Shown piece after piece: positions 1 to 8,646 of a DNA stretch of 64,000 nucleotides. The stretch is from Nitrospira defluvii (GTDB lineage: Bacteria; Nitrospirota; Nitrospiria; Nitrospirales; Nitrospiraceae), in contig FP929003.1 in assembly GCA_000196815.1 (NCBI GenBank), positions 1,302,001 to 1,366,000 of the forward strand. The letters are read 5' to 3'. Numbering within the stretch: the first letter of the stretch is position 1; each line of letters opens with the position of its first letter. The translations under genes were made by a program, and so were the position numbers. The notes under the pieces were generated by a model. The model ran no database searches, was not told where the DNA came from, and saw only the letters and a program-made list of their open reading frames with translations.

Positions 1-435
1 AATAAAAGCGAGATGAGCGTCGGATACGCGACGCTGTACGGCGATATGGCCGGAGGGTTTGCGGTGATCAAGGATGTGCCGAAGACCATGGTGTATGAGT
101 TGTCGCACATGCGCAACCTGGTCGGGCCGGTTCCGGTCATCCCGAAACGTGTGCTCGAGCGGGCTCCGACCGCGGAGTTACGGCCCGATCAAAAGGACGA
201 AGACAGTTTGCCGCCCTATGCCATCCTCGATCCGATTCTCAAGGCCTACGTCGAGGAGGACCGTGCGTTGGAAGACATTACAGCGATGGGGTTCGATCGG
301 GAGACGGTCGCGCGGGTGATCGCGTTGGTGGACCGGAGTGAGTACAAGCGGCGGCAGGCACCGCTGGGAATCAAGATTACGCATCGAGCGTTCGGGAAGG
401 ATCGGCGGATGCCGATCACCAACGGGTATCGGTAG
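1..435 (+). CDS. nadE: NAD+ synthetase, C-terminal part (cut by window start)
   Basis: The reading frame is open from base 1, so this is the last 144 residues of a larger protein. The visible part matches the C-terminal end of glutamine-dependent NAD+ synthetase, which amidates nicotinic acid adenine dinucleotide to NAD+ using ATP. Recognisable blocks are [20 protein letters not shown] (residues 2-21 of the fragment; the ATP/NaAD-binding synthetase domain), [18 protein letters not shown]-like at about 58-75 (here [17 protein letters not shown]), and the terminal EYKRRQAP...[19 protein letters not shown] tail. The ATG at base 13 is internal and not the start. The amidase domain expected upstream is outside the window. 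Stop TAG at 433-435 is followed directly by the leader of the next transcription unit. Family assignment is firm; regulation cannot be judged. Confidence 0.93.
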   Translation, partial: NKSEMSVGYATLYGDMAGGFAVIKDVPKTMVYELSHMRNLVGPVPVIPKRVLERAPTAELRPDQKDEDSLPPYAILDPILKAYVEEDRALEDITAMGFDRETVARVIALVDRSEYKRRQAPLGIKITHRAFGKDRRMPITNGYR

Positions 436-450
436 TACGGGCCGCATCAG

Positions 451-493
451 GACCGACAACGACGTCGGTCGGCAACACTGGCAATGGCGCCAG
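451..493 (+). promoter_or_regulatory. Paired hexaloop hairpins, probable ANTAR-protein RNA target (leader of the barrel-amt-gln block)
   Basis: Two adjacent hairpins are visible. The first has a 7-bp stem (451-457 with 464-470) closing the loop AACGAC. The second has a 5-bp stem (478-482 with 489-493) closing the loop AATGGC. Both loops have A at position 1 and G at position 4, the diagnostic feature of RNAs bound by ANTAR-domain antiterminators such as NasT, NasR and EutV. Only 7 bases separate the hairpins. Downstream, 503-537 can form an imperfect hairpin, but its U-run (544-547) starts 7 bases after the stem, so a classical terminator is not clear. Release of the ribosome-binding site at 563-567 is another possibility. 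Function is inferred from structure. Confidence 0.7.
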
Positions 494-571
494 AGAGTCG
501 GGGCTCACAGACCGTTCTATACGACGGTCTTCTGAGCGGGCACTTTTACTTCTTCTCTCTTTGGAGGCGTC

Positions 572-1450
572 ATGAATATGCTGGTTGGCCGAAAGGCACG
601 GACATGGGTGTTGGGGTTGGCATTACTTGCCGGAGTCGGTGGTGGGGCGCTTGGCGAGGCGCAAGCCGGGGCAACAGATGACCTCATGGATACGACCAAA
701 CACCCCGTGTCGGTCACCATGGCGATGCAAGCCGATAGTTTCTTCGGGTTCAATCCCTCCATCTACGGGACCTATGGATTGACCGACAACATCGCCCTGG
801 CCTTCAACTTCACCTATTGGACCATGATCAACGGCGTGGGTGTGCACGACAACGCGCCCTGGCTAGAAACTGACATGGGCTTGAATTTTACCTTCCTGGA
901 AAAGCGGCTATCGGTCACTCCTATGATCGGATTCGTGCACGGGCAATTGCTCTCTTCGCGCGGGGGCTTCTTTCCCAACGGCGGTGGGAGTGTGAACGAG
1001 CGAACGACGGCGTTTGAAGGCGTCGTGCCCAACATTATCGCGAATTATACGGATGATCGCTTCGAAGGCGAGTTCTATCTGGGCTACTACAAGGCTATCC
1101 GGAGTGAAGGGGGCAGCGGAGGCGGCGGTGCAACCGGGTGCAGCGGACTTGTCGACACGAATTGTTTGGGCACCAGTCAGACCGGTGGTCGAGGAACCTG
1201 GGACTTCTTGCATTATTGGGTGAGTGCCGGCATGCGTGTGAACAGCATGTGGTCCCTCGGTGCCCACTATGAGCATTTGCTGACGACGAGAGACAGCAGC
1301 GCCCCCGGGGCGGCTCAGGACTATTATCGCTGGATCGGACCGTACGTCGAAATGAAATTGCCGGGGAACATGGCCTTCCGGTTCACAGTGGGTAAAGACC
1401 TGACAGATAATCAGGATTTCTATAAGTTGAAGTTCACGAAGACGTTTTAG
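572..1450 (+). CDS. Outer-membrane beta-barrel protein, unknown substrate
   Basis: A 292-residue protein with an N-terminal signal peptide (basic start MNMLVGRKAR, hydrophobic core, likely cleavage after AQA near residue 31). The mature part alternates short amphipathic stretches with turns, for example NPSIYGTYGLTDNIALAFNF and EGEFYLGYYKA, and ends in a strand terminating in Phe (KLKFTKTF), the usual C-terminal signature for BAM-assembled outer-membrane barrels. A glycine-rich loop with two cysteines lies near residues 180-200. SD GGAGG at 563-567 fixes the start. It stands between a putative ANTAR leader and amt, so a role as an outer-membrane entry channel for nitrogen compounds is plausible but only inferred from context. 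No named family was recognised. Confidence 0.75.
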   Translation: MNMLVGRKARTWVLGLALLAGVGGGALGEAQAGATDDLMDTTKHPVSVTMAMQADSFFGFNPSIYGTYGLTDNIALAFNFTYWTMINGVGVHDNAPWLETDMGLNFTFLEKRLSVTPMIGFVHGQLLSSRGGFFPNGGGSVNERTTAFEGVVPNIIANYTDDRFEGEFYLGYYKAIRSEGGSGGGGATGCSGLVDTNCLGTSQTGGRGTWDFLHYWVSAGMRVNSMWSLGAHYEHLLTTRDSSAPGAAQDYYRWIGPYVEMKLPGNMAFRFTVGKDLTDNQDFYKLKFTKTF

Positions 1451-1461
1451 TCTCTCGCCCG

Positions 1462-1494
1462 GGCCTCCTCCTCTGCTGAGTCAGGGAGGAGGCC
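1462..1494 (+). other. Perfect 10-bp stem-loop between barrel gene and amt
   Basis: Bases 1462-1471 pair perfectly with 1485-1494, leaving a 13-base loop. The structure starts 12 bases after the barrel gene stop and ends 33 bases before amt. There is no U-run after it, so it is more likely an intercistronic stability or partial-attenuation hairpin than an intrinsic terminator. Confidence 0.6.
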
Positions 1495-1527
1495 GATCGG
1501 TGAGCGGCGCAGCCGAAGGAGGATACG

Positions 1528-2856
1528 GTGAAGAGATCGGCACAGCGGAAAACGGTCGTCGTGGGCGTGGCAGGGGCGTTGATCCTGCTGGCGGAGTCAT
1601 GGGGGACTCAGGTCTGGGCGCAGAATACGCCGCTGAAGGTCGATACGGGTGATACGGCATGGGTGCTGGTGTCCTCGGCGTTTGTGCTGGCGATGCTGAT
1701 GCCGGGACTGGCGTTGTTTTACGGGGGCTTGGTGCGGACCAAGAACGTACTCGGCACGATCATGCAAAGTGTCATGATCCTGAGTGTGGTGAGTCTACTG
1801 TGGATCCTGTTCGGGTATAGCCTGGCGTTCGGGCCGGATAAGGGCGGGGTGATCGGAGGCTTGGAATGGGTCGGGCTCAGCGGAGTGGGCAGTGAGCCGC
1901 ACCCGGTCTATGGACCGACGATTCCCCACCAGGCCTTCATGTTGTTCCAATTGATGTTCGCCGCTATCGCACCGGCGTTGATTACCGGCGCGTTTGCCGA
2001 GCGGAAGCGGTTTACCGCGGTCGTCCTATTTGCTGCCTTGTGGTCGGTGTTCGTCTATGTGCCCCTGGCGCACTGGATCTGGGGCGGAGGCTGGCTGGCC
2101 AAGCTCGGTGCCTTGGATTTCGCCGGCGGCGCGGTGATCCATATCAGTTCCGGCGCGGCGGCCCTGGTCTGCGCCATTGTCTTGGGGAAGCGCCGAGGGT
2201 ACGGGACAGATTATATGGCGCCCCACAACCTGCCGATGACCTTGCTCGGAACCGGATTCCTTTGGTTCGGCTGGTTTGGGTTCAATGGAGGCAGCGCGCT
2301 CGGTGCCAACGGGATCGCGGTCTCCGCGATTATCGCGACCCATGCAGCGGCGGCGATGGGGGCCATTGCCTGGTGCGGCGCCGAATGGACGCATCGCGGC
2401 AAACCCACGGTGCTTGGAGTCGCCAGCGGTGCGGTGGCAGGATTGGCGACCGTGACCCCGGCCGCCGGCTATATTTCCGCCATGTCGGCCATTGCCATCG
2501 GTTTAGTCGCCGGCATGACGTGTTACGCCGCGATTGTCTGGAAGGGGCGATTCGGCTATGATGACTCGCTTGACGTCGTGGGAATCCACGGAGTCGGGGG
2601 GGTGATCGGGATTCTGGCTACAGGACTGTTCGCCAGCAAAGTCGTCAATCCGGGCGGCGCCGATGGATTGTTCTTCGGTAACCCCGGCCTCTTCGGCATC
2701 CAACTCCTGGTCGTAGCCGTCACGACGATTTTCTCGATCATCGGCACGTTTGTCATCCTCAAGCTGGTGGATTCTATGACCGGGCTACGGGTCTCGTCTG
2801 AGGAAGAAGCGACCGGTTTGGATTTGAGCCAACATAACGAGCGGGCGTATTCGTGA
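1528..2856 (+). CDS. amt: Ammonium transporter Amt
   Basis: A 442-residue Amt/MEP/Rh family ammonium channel of the inner membrane. It begins with GTG preceded by AGGAGG (1517-1522). A signal peptide of about 32 residues precedes the usual 11 membrane helices, as in many bacterial Amt proteins. Family landmarks are visible: GLALFYGGLVRTKN in the first helix, the two pore histidines (His205 in VIHISSGAAALV and His354 in GIHGVGGVIGILATGLF), and a conserved DDSLDVVGIHG segment just before the second. The cytoplasmic C-terminal tail binds PII proteins in this family, and glnB is the next gene 106 bases downstream, the classical amtB-glnK arrangement. In a nitrite oxidiser its likely job is ammonium scavenging for biosynthesis. 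Confidence 0.96.
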   Translation: MKRSAQRKTVVVGVAGALILLAESWGTQVWAQNTPLKVDTGDTAWVLVSSAFVLAMLMPGLALFYGGLVRTKNVLGTIMQSVMILSVVSLLWILFGYSLAFGPDKGGVIGGLEWVGLSGVGSEPHPVYGPTIPHQAFMLFQLMFAAIAPALITGAFAERKRFTAVVLFAALWSVFVYVPLAHWIWGGGWLAKLGALDFAGGAVIHISSGAAALVCAIVLGKRRGYGTDYMAPHNLPMTLLGTGFLWFGWFGFNGGSALGANGIAVSAIIATHAAAAMGAIAWCGAEWTHRGKPTVLGVASGAVAGLATVTPAAGYISAMSAIAIGLVAGMTCYAAIVWKGRFGYDDSLDVVGIHGVGGVIGILATGLFASKVVNPGGADGLFFGNPGLFGIQLLVVAVTTIFSIIGTFVILKLVDSMTGLRVSSEEEATGLDLSQHNERAYS

Positions 2857-2926
2857 AGCCAACTCAGCGCAATCGGCCATCAGTCGTCAGCAGGATTGTC
2901 AGGACTCTTTTCCCGCTGAGAACTGA

Positions 2927-3301
<375 letters not shown>

Positions 3302-3303
3302 GT

Positions 3304-5988
3304 ATGTCGCACGCGGTGAATGCGGATTCTCATTCGGCCCACGACGCGGCTTCCGCGTCGGTATCCCAGTTGCTGGTCGAGCAACGACAGGCGATTCGGC
3401 AACGGCTGCTCGCAGGCGCCTCTGGCGACGAGGTGGTCACGGCGACAACCGACATGGTCGATGGATTGATCATCGGCCGCTATCGGACCGCGGCGCGAAC
3501 CGGCGGCGAGGCGCTCACGACGGCGGGTTTTCAACATTGTTGCCTGGTGGCGATCGGCGGGTACGGCCGGCGGGAATTGGCACCGTACTCCGATATCGAC
3601 CTGATGTTTCTGTTTCACCCGGACGCCGCGAAGGTGATGCCCGAGCTGGTCAAGCAGGTCCTCCACCCGTTGTGGGACAGCGGATTTCAGGTCGGCCATA
3701 GCGTACGGACGATTCAAGACTGCGTGGATTTGGGACTTGCCGATCTGACGGTCCGGACGTCGATGATGGAGGCTCGGTTCCTGGCCGGCAGCGCCGACCT
3801 GTTTCAGCAGTTTCATGCGCGGTATGAGCGGAGAGTCGTCTCGCATGGATTCGATACCTACCTCGACCAGAAGGTGGCCGAGCGGCAGCGCGAGTACCAG
3901 AAGTTCGGCGAGACCGTCTACCTTCTGGAGCCAAACGTTAAAAAAAGCAAAGGCGGGTTGCGAGATCTCCATCTCCTGCAGTGGATCGGGGCTGCGCGCT
4001 TCCATACCGCGACGATTCGTGAATTGTCCGATCGTGGAATTCTGTCCCAAGCCGATTATCGGGCGATCAAGGAGGCGAAAGAGTTTTTGTTGCGCGTCCG
4101 CTCGTTTCTCCACACTCGGGCCGATATGGCGCAGGAGATTCTCACGTTTGATGAGCAGGTCTGGCTGGCCACACATCTGGGTTTCACCGACCGGCCGCAT
4201 TTGCTCGCCGTCGAACAGTTCATGCAGCAATACTATCGGCACACGATGGGGCTGCACGCGGCGTTGATGCGCTTTGTCGAGCGGTGTCGCCGTCGCTCCT
4301 TGTGGCAGCAGGTGGCTCGATGGTTGCCGTCTCCCCGGATCGATCGGTATTTCGTCGTCGACGGCGAGGCGTTGACGGTTCCGGTTGAGTTGCGATCCCA
4401 GGTCCTGGAACGCCCCGCTTCGCTGCTGACCCTGTTCGATCTGGCGCGATCGCGCCGATTGACGATCGACCCGTCGCTCCTTGAAGACATTCATCGTCAG
4501 GCGGAGACGCTGTCGTCTGAGCAATTTCATACACCGGAGACCGGCCGTACGTTCTTGTCGATTCTCGCGGGGCCCGGCACGGCGCGGACACTGGAGGCGA
4601 TGCATCGAGCGCATCTCCTGGAGAAACTGGTGCCGGCCTTTTCGCGTGTGCGCGGGCTGATGCAATTCAACCAGTACCACAAGTATACGGTCGACGAGCA
4701 CAGTCTGTTGGCAGTGGCGAAGGCCGAAGCCTTGGCTGAGCATACCGGTGTGCTTGGTGAAGTCTATCGGGAGATCAAGCGGAAGGATTTGCTGCATCTG
4801 GCGTTGCTGCTTCACGATCTGGGGAAGGGCCACGAAGAAGACCACAGCGAAGTCGGGAGGCGGTTGGCGGAAGAAACGGCCGCGCGATTGGGGTTTGACG
4901 AGCGGGACTCGCGGACGTTGGTCATGTTGGTGCATCGCCATCTGCTGATGGCCCATACGGCCTTTCGTCGCGATCCCTACGATGAAAAAGTGTTGCTGCC
5001 GTTCGCACGCGAAGTGGGCACGCCGGAAGTGTTGCGCAAGTTGCTGACTCTCACGGCCGCAGATATCGCCGCGGTCGGCCCGGATGTCCTGACCAAGTGG
5101 AAAGAGTCCCTGTTGATCGAGTTATACCTGCGGGCCATGCAGGAAGTGTCCGGCGAGCGTGAGACGGCGGATGAACCGCAGCGCCTCGCGCGTATTGCCG
5201 ACGAGGTGGTTTCACAACAGGGGGTCGATCGGGAGCTCCCTTCCGACAAGGCCTGGATCCGGTCGGAGCTGGAGCAGTTCCCTCTGCGATACGTCTACGG
5301 AACCTCTCCCCGACGCATCGCTGCGCATCTTGGCGCCATTCGCCGGTTGCAAGCCGGTGGGGTGGTGGTGGAGACGGAATTCAATGCCCCGTTGGGGACC
5401 TGCGAATATGCCGTGATTGCGCACGACGATCTGATCCCCGGGTTGTTCTCGAAGATCGCCGGTGTCATGGCCGCAGGCGGATTGCAAATTCTGGATGCCC
5501 AGATCGTAACGCGAAAGGACGGCGTGGTCGTCGATACCTTCCAGGTGGCTGATCCTGACTACCAGGGTGCTCCGCCTGCCGACCGGTGTGAATCGATCGC
5601 CGGCACGATCACGGAGGTGTTGACGGGGCGTCAGGCCATTGAGGCCCTGATGCGTCGCGGGACCAGGCTGAACATGGGGCGATCGTTGCCTGCCCACCGG
5701 CAGCCGTCTGAGGTGCGGATCGACAATGAGACGTCCGACCGCTTTACCATTCTGGATGTTTTTGCGGATGATCGGCAGGGATTGTTGTACATTATCACGA
5801 ACGCGATTTTTCAGTTGGGGTTGTCGGTGCATGCGTCCCGGATCTCCACCCGGCTCGATCAGGTGGCCGACGTGTTTTATGTCACGGGTATGGATGGGAA
5901 GAAGGTGGAGGAGGCCGGTCGTTTGGAATCGATTCGGGCGTCGATTCTCAATGAGATAGAACTGTTTCTCGGGGCTCATGCGGCGTAA
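3304..5988 (+). CDS. glnD: [Protein-PII] uridylyltransferase / uridylyl-removing enzyme
   Basis: An 894-residue bifunctional enzyme that uridylylates PII when glutamine is low and removes UMP when glutamine is high. The nucleotidyltransferase site is GGYGRRELAPYSDIDLMFLF, with Asp97 and Asp99 as metal ligands. The HD hydrolase domain shows HDLGKGHEEDHSEVG, with the His-Asp pair at 504-505. Two C-terminal ACT domains follow, around 702-760 (VVVDTFQV) and 812-870 (ILDVFADDRQGLLYIITNAI), which sense glutamine in this family. All activity motifs are intact and length is typical. It starts 2 bases after glnB and is followed by glnA, giving a compact amt-glnB-glnD-glnA unit. A large open frame on the opposite strand is only a mirror of this gene. 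Confidence 0.96.
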   Translation: MSHAVNADSHSAHDAASASVSQLLVEQRQAIRQRLLAGASGDEVVTATTDMVDGLIIGRYRTAARTGGEALTTAGFQHCCLVAIGGYGRRELAPYSDIDLMFLFHPDAAKVMPELVKQVLHPLWDSGFQVGHSVRTIQDCVDLGLADLTVRTSMMEARFLAGSADLFQQFHARYERRVVSHGFDTYLDQKVAERQREYQKFGETVYLLEPNVKKSKGGLRDLHLLQWIGAARFHTATIRELSDRGILSQADYRAIKEAKEFLLRVRSFLHTRADMAQEILTFDEQVWLATHLGFTDRPHLLAVEQFMQQYYRHTMGLHAALMRFVERCRRRSLWQQVARWLPSPRIDRYFVVDGEALTVPVELRSQVLERPASLLTLFDLARSRRLTIDPSLLEDIHRQAETLSSEQFHTPETGRTFLSILAGPGTARTLEAMHRAHLLEKLVPAFSRVRGLMQFNQYHKYTVDEHSLLAVAKAEALAEHTGVLGEVYREIKRKDLLHLALLLHDLGKGHEEDHSEVGRRLAEETAARLGFDERDSRTLVMLVHRHLLMAHTAFRRDPYDEKVLLPFAREVGTPEVLRKLLTLTAADIAAVGPDVLTKWKESLLIELYLRAMQEVSGERETADEPQRLARIADEVVSQQGVDRELPSDKAWIRSELEQFPLRYVYGTSPRRIAAHLGAIRRLQAGGVVVETEFNAPLGTCEYAVIAHDDLIPGLFSKIAGVMAAGGLQILDAQIVTRKDGVVVDTFQVADPDYQGAPPADRCESIAGTITEVLTGRQAIEALMRRGTRLNMGRSLPAHRQPSEVRIDNETSDRFTILDVFADDRQGLLYIITNAIFQLGLSVHASRISTRLDQVADVFYVTGMDGKKVEEAGRLESIRASILNEIELFLGAHAA

Positions 5989-6038
5989 GCGACAGCGTGT
6001 GGTGCGGTTATTTTATCGGCGGTTGAAAGGAGGAGGGG

Positions 6039-7448
6039 ATGAACGTTCGTGAGGTGTTAGATTTTGCAAAGAAGAATAAGGTCCAGGTCGTGGACATGAA
6101 GTTCGTGGACCTGATCGGCACCTGGCAGCATTTTACGATTCCAGTCAGCGAACTGACGGAAGGCCTGTTCAAGGACGGGTCCGGGCTCGACGGATCGTCG
6201 ATTCGAGGCTGGAGGGCGATCAACAACAGCGACATGCTGCTCGTGCCGGACCCGGCAACCGCCTGCATGGATCCGTTTTGTTCGGTGCCCACCTTGAGCC
6301 TCATCGGCAATGTCGTCGATCCGATCACACGTGAAATGTACGATCGCGATCCGCGGTTCATCGCCCAGAAAGCGGAAAAATATCTGCAAAGCACCAAGAT
6401 CGGCGACACCTCCTACTGGGGGCCGGAAGCCGAGTTTTTCATTTTCGATCATGCGCGGTACGACCAGACGAACCACAGCGCCTACTACCACATCGATTCC
6501 GACGAGGGCGTGTGGAACATGGGGCAGGAGGGCGTCAACCTGGGCGGCAAGATCCGCCATAAGGAAGGGTATTTCCCGGTTCCGCCGACCGATACCCAGC
6601 AGGACATCCGTACGGAAATGATTCTCGAGATGGAAAAGGCGGGCATCGCCACCGAGAAGCATCACCACGAAGTGGCCACGGCAGGCCAGGCTGAAATCGA
6701 TATCCGCTTCGACAGCCTGCTGAGAACCGCGGACAAGATGATGATGTTCAAATACATCGTTAAGAACGTGGCGCGTCGGCACGGCAAGACGGTCACCTTC
6801 ATGCCGAAGCCGATTTTCGGGGATAACGGATCGGGCATGCACACCCACCAGAGCATCTGGAAGGACGGGAAGCCGCTCTTCGCCGGGAAGGAATACGCCG
6901 GCGTGTCGCAGATGTGTTTGCACTACATCGGTGGGATTCTGAAGCATGCACCGGCCCTGGCGGCCTTCACCAACCCCTCGACGAACTCGTACAAGCGCCT
7001 GACGCCAGGGTTCGAAGCGCCGGTGTTGCTGGCCTATTCGAGCCGGAACCGGTCGGCCGGTATCCGGATTCCGATGTACTCCCCGAGTCCGAAGGCGAAG
7101 CGGATCGAAGTGCGCTTTCCTGATCCGGCGGCGAATCCGTATCTGGCCTTTGCAGCCATGCTCATGGCCGGCCTGGACGGGATCGAAAACAAGATCAACC
7201 CGGGAGAGCCGGCTGAGAAGGATCTGTACGATCTCGAAGCCAAGGAAGCGGCCAAGATTCGCACGATGCCGGGGAGTCTGGACGAGGCCCTCAATCATCT
7301 GGAGAAGGATCACCAGTTCCTGCTCAAGGGCGGGGTATTCAGCGAGGACCTCATTGAAGCCTGGATCGGGTACAAGCGTACCAAGGAAGTGGATACGATG
7401 CGGCTGCGGCCGCATCCGTACGAGTTCTTCCTGTATTATGACGTGTAG
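6039..7448 (+). CDS. glnA: Glutamine synthetase type I
   Basis: A 469-residue GSI enzyme that condenses ammonium and glutamate to glutamine. Visible family blocks are the DGSSIRGW latch region near residue 50, the metal/ATP site [10 protein letters not shown], the [11 protein letters not shown] block near 208-218, the [19 protein letters not shown] glutamate site, and NRSAGIRIP. The adenylylation tyrosine is present in DLYDLEAKE; it is residue 397 counted from this start, the same number as in enterobacterial GlnA, so this is an adenylylation-controlled GSI-beta form. The GlnE-like genes at 16-20 kb would act on it. A strong SD (AAGGAGGAGG) precedes the ATG. The gene follows glnD by 50 bases and a new promoter with inverted repeat begins right after its stop. 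Confidence 0.97.
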   Translation: MNVREVLDFAKKNKVQVVDMKFVDLIGTWQHFTIPVSELTEGLFKDGSGLDGSSIRGWRAINNSDMLLVPDPATACMDPFCSVPTLSLIGNVVDPITREMYDRDPRFIAQKAEKYLQSTKIGDTSYWGPEAEFFIFDHARYDQTNHSAYYHIDSDEGVWNMGQEGVNLGGKIRHKEGYFPVPPTDTQQDIRTEMILEMEKAGIATEKHHHEVATAGQAEIDIRFDSLLRTADKMMMFKYIVKNVARRHGKTVTFMPKPIFGDNGSGMHTHQSIWKDGKPLFAGKEYAGVSQMCLHYIGGILKHAPALAAFTNPSTNSYKRLTPGFEAPVLLAYSSRNRSAGIRIPMYSPSPKAKRIEVRFPDPAANPYLAFAAMLMAGLDGIENKINPGEPAEKDLYDLEAKEAAKIRTMPGSLDEALNHLEKDHQFLLKGGVFSEDLIEAWIGYKRTKEVDTMRLRPHPYEFFLYYDV

Positions 7449-7457
7449 TCGGGGTTT

Positions 7458-7489
7458 CCTCGTGGAGAGCGCTTGACGAATCCACGAGG
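7458..7489. repeat. 9-bp perfect inverted repeat flanking the nirC -35 box
   Basis: CCTCGTGGA at 7458-7466 is the exact inverse of TCCACGAGG at 7481-7489, with a 14-base spacer. The -35 hexamer of the predicted nirC promoter (7473-7478) lies inside the spacer. It could be an operator, or a stem ending the glnA transcript; no U-run follows, which favours the operator reading slightly. Confidence 0.5.
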
Positions 7490-7501
7490 CGATGGTATAC
7501 A
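7473..7501 (+). promoter_or_regulatory. Sigma-70-type promoter of the nirC operon
   Basis: TTGACG (7473-7478) and TATACA (7496-7501) are separated by 17 bases, close to consensus. Transcription would begin near 7508 and give a leader of about 255 bases before nirC, which holds the two attenuators described below. Confidence 0.7.
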
Positions 7502-7520
7502 TGCAGGGGTTGGGTGAGAA

Positions 7521-7612
7521 CAGGCAACGACGCCTGAAATCACACCCGCATGAAATACGGCAAACGGACAACGGCGTCCGTCATTCTTTCAAGAGTGGCG
7601 GACGCCTTTTTT
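7521..7612 (+). promoter_or_regulatory. ANTAR-type antitermination element, proximal copy
   Basis: Hairpin 1 has stem CAGGC/GCCTG (7521-7525, 7532-7536) and loop AACGAC. Hairpin 2 has stem CGGAC/GTCCG (7565-7569, 7576-7580) and loop AACGGC. Both loops have A1 and G4. The 3' part of hairpin 2 (7573-7580) is also the first arm of the terminator at 7573-7612, so hairpin 2 and the terminator exclude each other. This is the architecture known for NasR/NasT and EutV targets, where protein binding stabilises hairpin 2 and lets transcription continue. The downstream nitrite-assimilation genes fit NasT-like control. No ANTAR gene lies in this window. Confidence 0.85.
7573..7612 (+). terminator. Intrinsic terminator inside the nirC leader, first
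   Basis: GGCGTCCG (7573-7580) pairs with CGGACGCC (7599-7606), and the inner bases continue the stem with one G-U pair at the junction and another inside, leaving only a tiny loop. TTTTTT follows at 7607-7612. It overlaps hairpin 2 of the ANTAR element by 8 bases. Confidence 0.85.
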
Positions 7613-7617
7613 ATTGC

Positions 7618-7723
7618 TGTCGACGCTGAAGTCGGCACACAGCACCGGGCGAGGTCGTAGCAACCTTGCCGAGCAGGACAACGACGTCCTCTTCCCGAAT
7701 GCGGGATGAGGACGTTTTTTTTT
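7618..7723 (+). promoter_or_regulatory. ANTAR-type antitermination element, distal copy
   Basis: Hairpin 2 has stem AGGAC/GTCCT (7675-7679, 7686-7690) and loop AACGAC, with A1 and G4. Its 3' side overlaps the first arm of the terminator at 7684-7723. A candidate hairpin 1 at 7618-7637 has a 7-bp stem and loop GCTGAA; G4 is kept but position 1 is G instead of A, so this partner is degenerate. The element repeats the logic of the proximal copy within the same leader. Confidence 0.72.
7684..7723 (+). terminator. Intrinsic terminator inside the nirC leader, second
   Basis: Bases 7684-7697 pair with 7702-7715 (one T-T mismatch) around the 4-base loop AATG, followed by a run of nine T from 7715 to 7723. 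It ends 39 bases before the nirC start. Confidence 0.88.
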
Positions 7724-7762
7724 GAGTTGTGCGGACACCATGACCACCGAAAGGAGAGCCTC

Positions 7763-8593
7763 ATGCATACAGCGGATCACGAGCGGATCGCAGGGGTGGC
7801 AGCAAGGAAGTGGTCGTTTTTCGAACGGTCACCGGGCGGATATCTCATCCTCTCGGCTTTGGCCGGGATCTATCTCGGGTTTGGAATTGCGTTGATCTTC
7901 AGTGTGGGGGGACCGTTGGCGGCGGCCGCGTCTCCGGTGGTCAAACTCGTGATGGGGGTGTCGTTCGGGATTGCCTTGACGCTCGTGATCTTCGCGGGGT
8001 CTGAGTTATTCACCGGCAACAACCTCATCGGCACGATCGGTGGTCTGACACGAAGTCTCACCTGGGCGCAAGTCATTCAACTCAATGCCTGGTCCTGGCT
8101 TGGCAATTTGGCAGGTTCGTTGGGGTTGGCCTGGCTCATTGTCCAATCGGGCGTGTTTGCCAAAGGGCCGACGACGGACCTGATCGAGAAAGTGGCGGCG
8201 GTAAAAATGTCGCTGCCTGCCTGGGAGCTGTTCGTGCGGGGCATTCTCTGCAATTGGCTGATCTGTCTGGCGGTCTGGATGACAGGGCGAACGAACAACG
8301 ATACGGCGAAGATTCTCCTGATCTTCTGGTGCCTGTTCGCCTTCATCGGCACCGGGTTCGAGCATAGCATCGCGAATCAATCGTTGCTGGGCATGGCGTT
8401 GTTTCTGCCGCATGACGCGGCTGTGAGTTGGGGGGCCTTTTGGTACAACCAGCTGTTCGTCGTGCTGGGGAACCTGGTGGGCGGCGGGTTGTTTGTCGGG
8501 GGGCTCTATTGGATGGTGAGCCCCTATCGCGTGACGGAAGCGACGGCGGCCCCGGTGGCTCAACCGGTGGTGTCGGCGGTGGCAGGATCGTAA
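7763..8593 (+). CDS. nirC: Formate/nitrite transporter family protein, probable nitrite channel
   Basis: A 276-residue inner-membrane protein of the FNT family with six hydrophobic segments. Family marks are the SGGPLA-like turn (here SVGGPLAAAA), the GSELFTGNN motif near residue 80 and the paired FGIALTLVIFAGSE and GFEHSIANQSLLGMALF pore segments. The start at 7763 is chosen because AAAGGAG (7750-7756) sits at the right distance; a longer reading from 7706 would begin inside the terminator. Position upstream of cynS and nirA makes nitrite or cyanate uptake for assimilation the likely role; formate cannot be excluded from sequence alone. It is the first gene after a leader with two attenuators. 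Confidence 0.9.
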   Translation: MHTADHERIAGVAARKWSFFERSPGGYLILSALAGIYLGFGIALIFSVGGPLAAAASPVVKLVMGVSFGIALTLVIFAGSELFTGNNLIGTIGGLTRSLTWAQVIQLNAWSWLGNLAGSLGLAWLIVQSGVFAKGPTTDLIEKVAAVKMSLPAWELFVRGILCNWLICLAVWMTGRTNNDTAKILLIFWCLFAFIGTGFEHSIANQSLLGMALFLPHDAAVSWGAFWYNQLFVVLGNLVGGGLFVGGLYWMVSPYRVTEATAAPVAQPVVSAVAGS

Positions 8594-8646
8594 TGAAGCG
8601 CGGTGCGGGAGTGTATTCACGGGCGAATCACTAAAGGGAGATCACA

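Noticed and set aside
1462-1494. Terminator between the barrel gene and amt
   Set aside because: The stem is perfect but no U-run follows, so it was listed as a stem-loop only.
6057-7571. 504-codon open frame on the minus strand
   Set aside because: Complete antisense shadow of glnA, caused by high GC and third-position bias.
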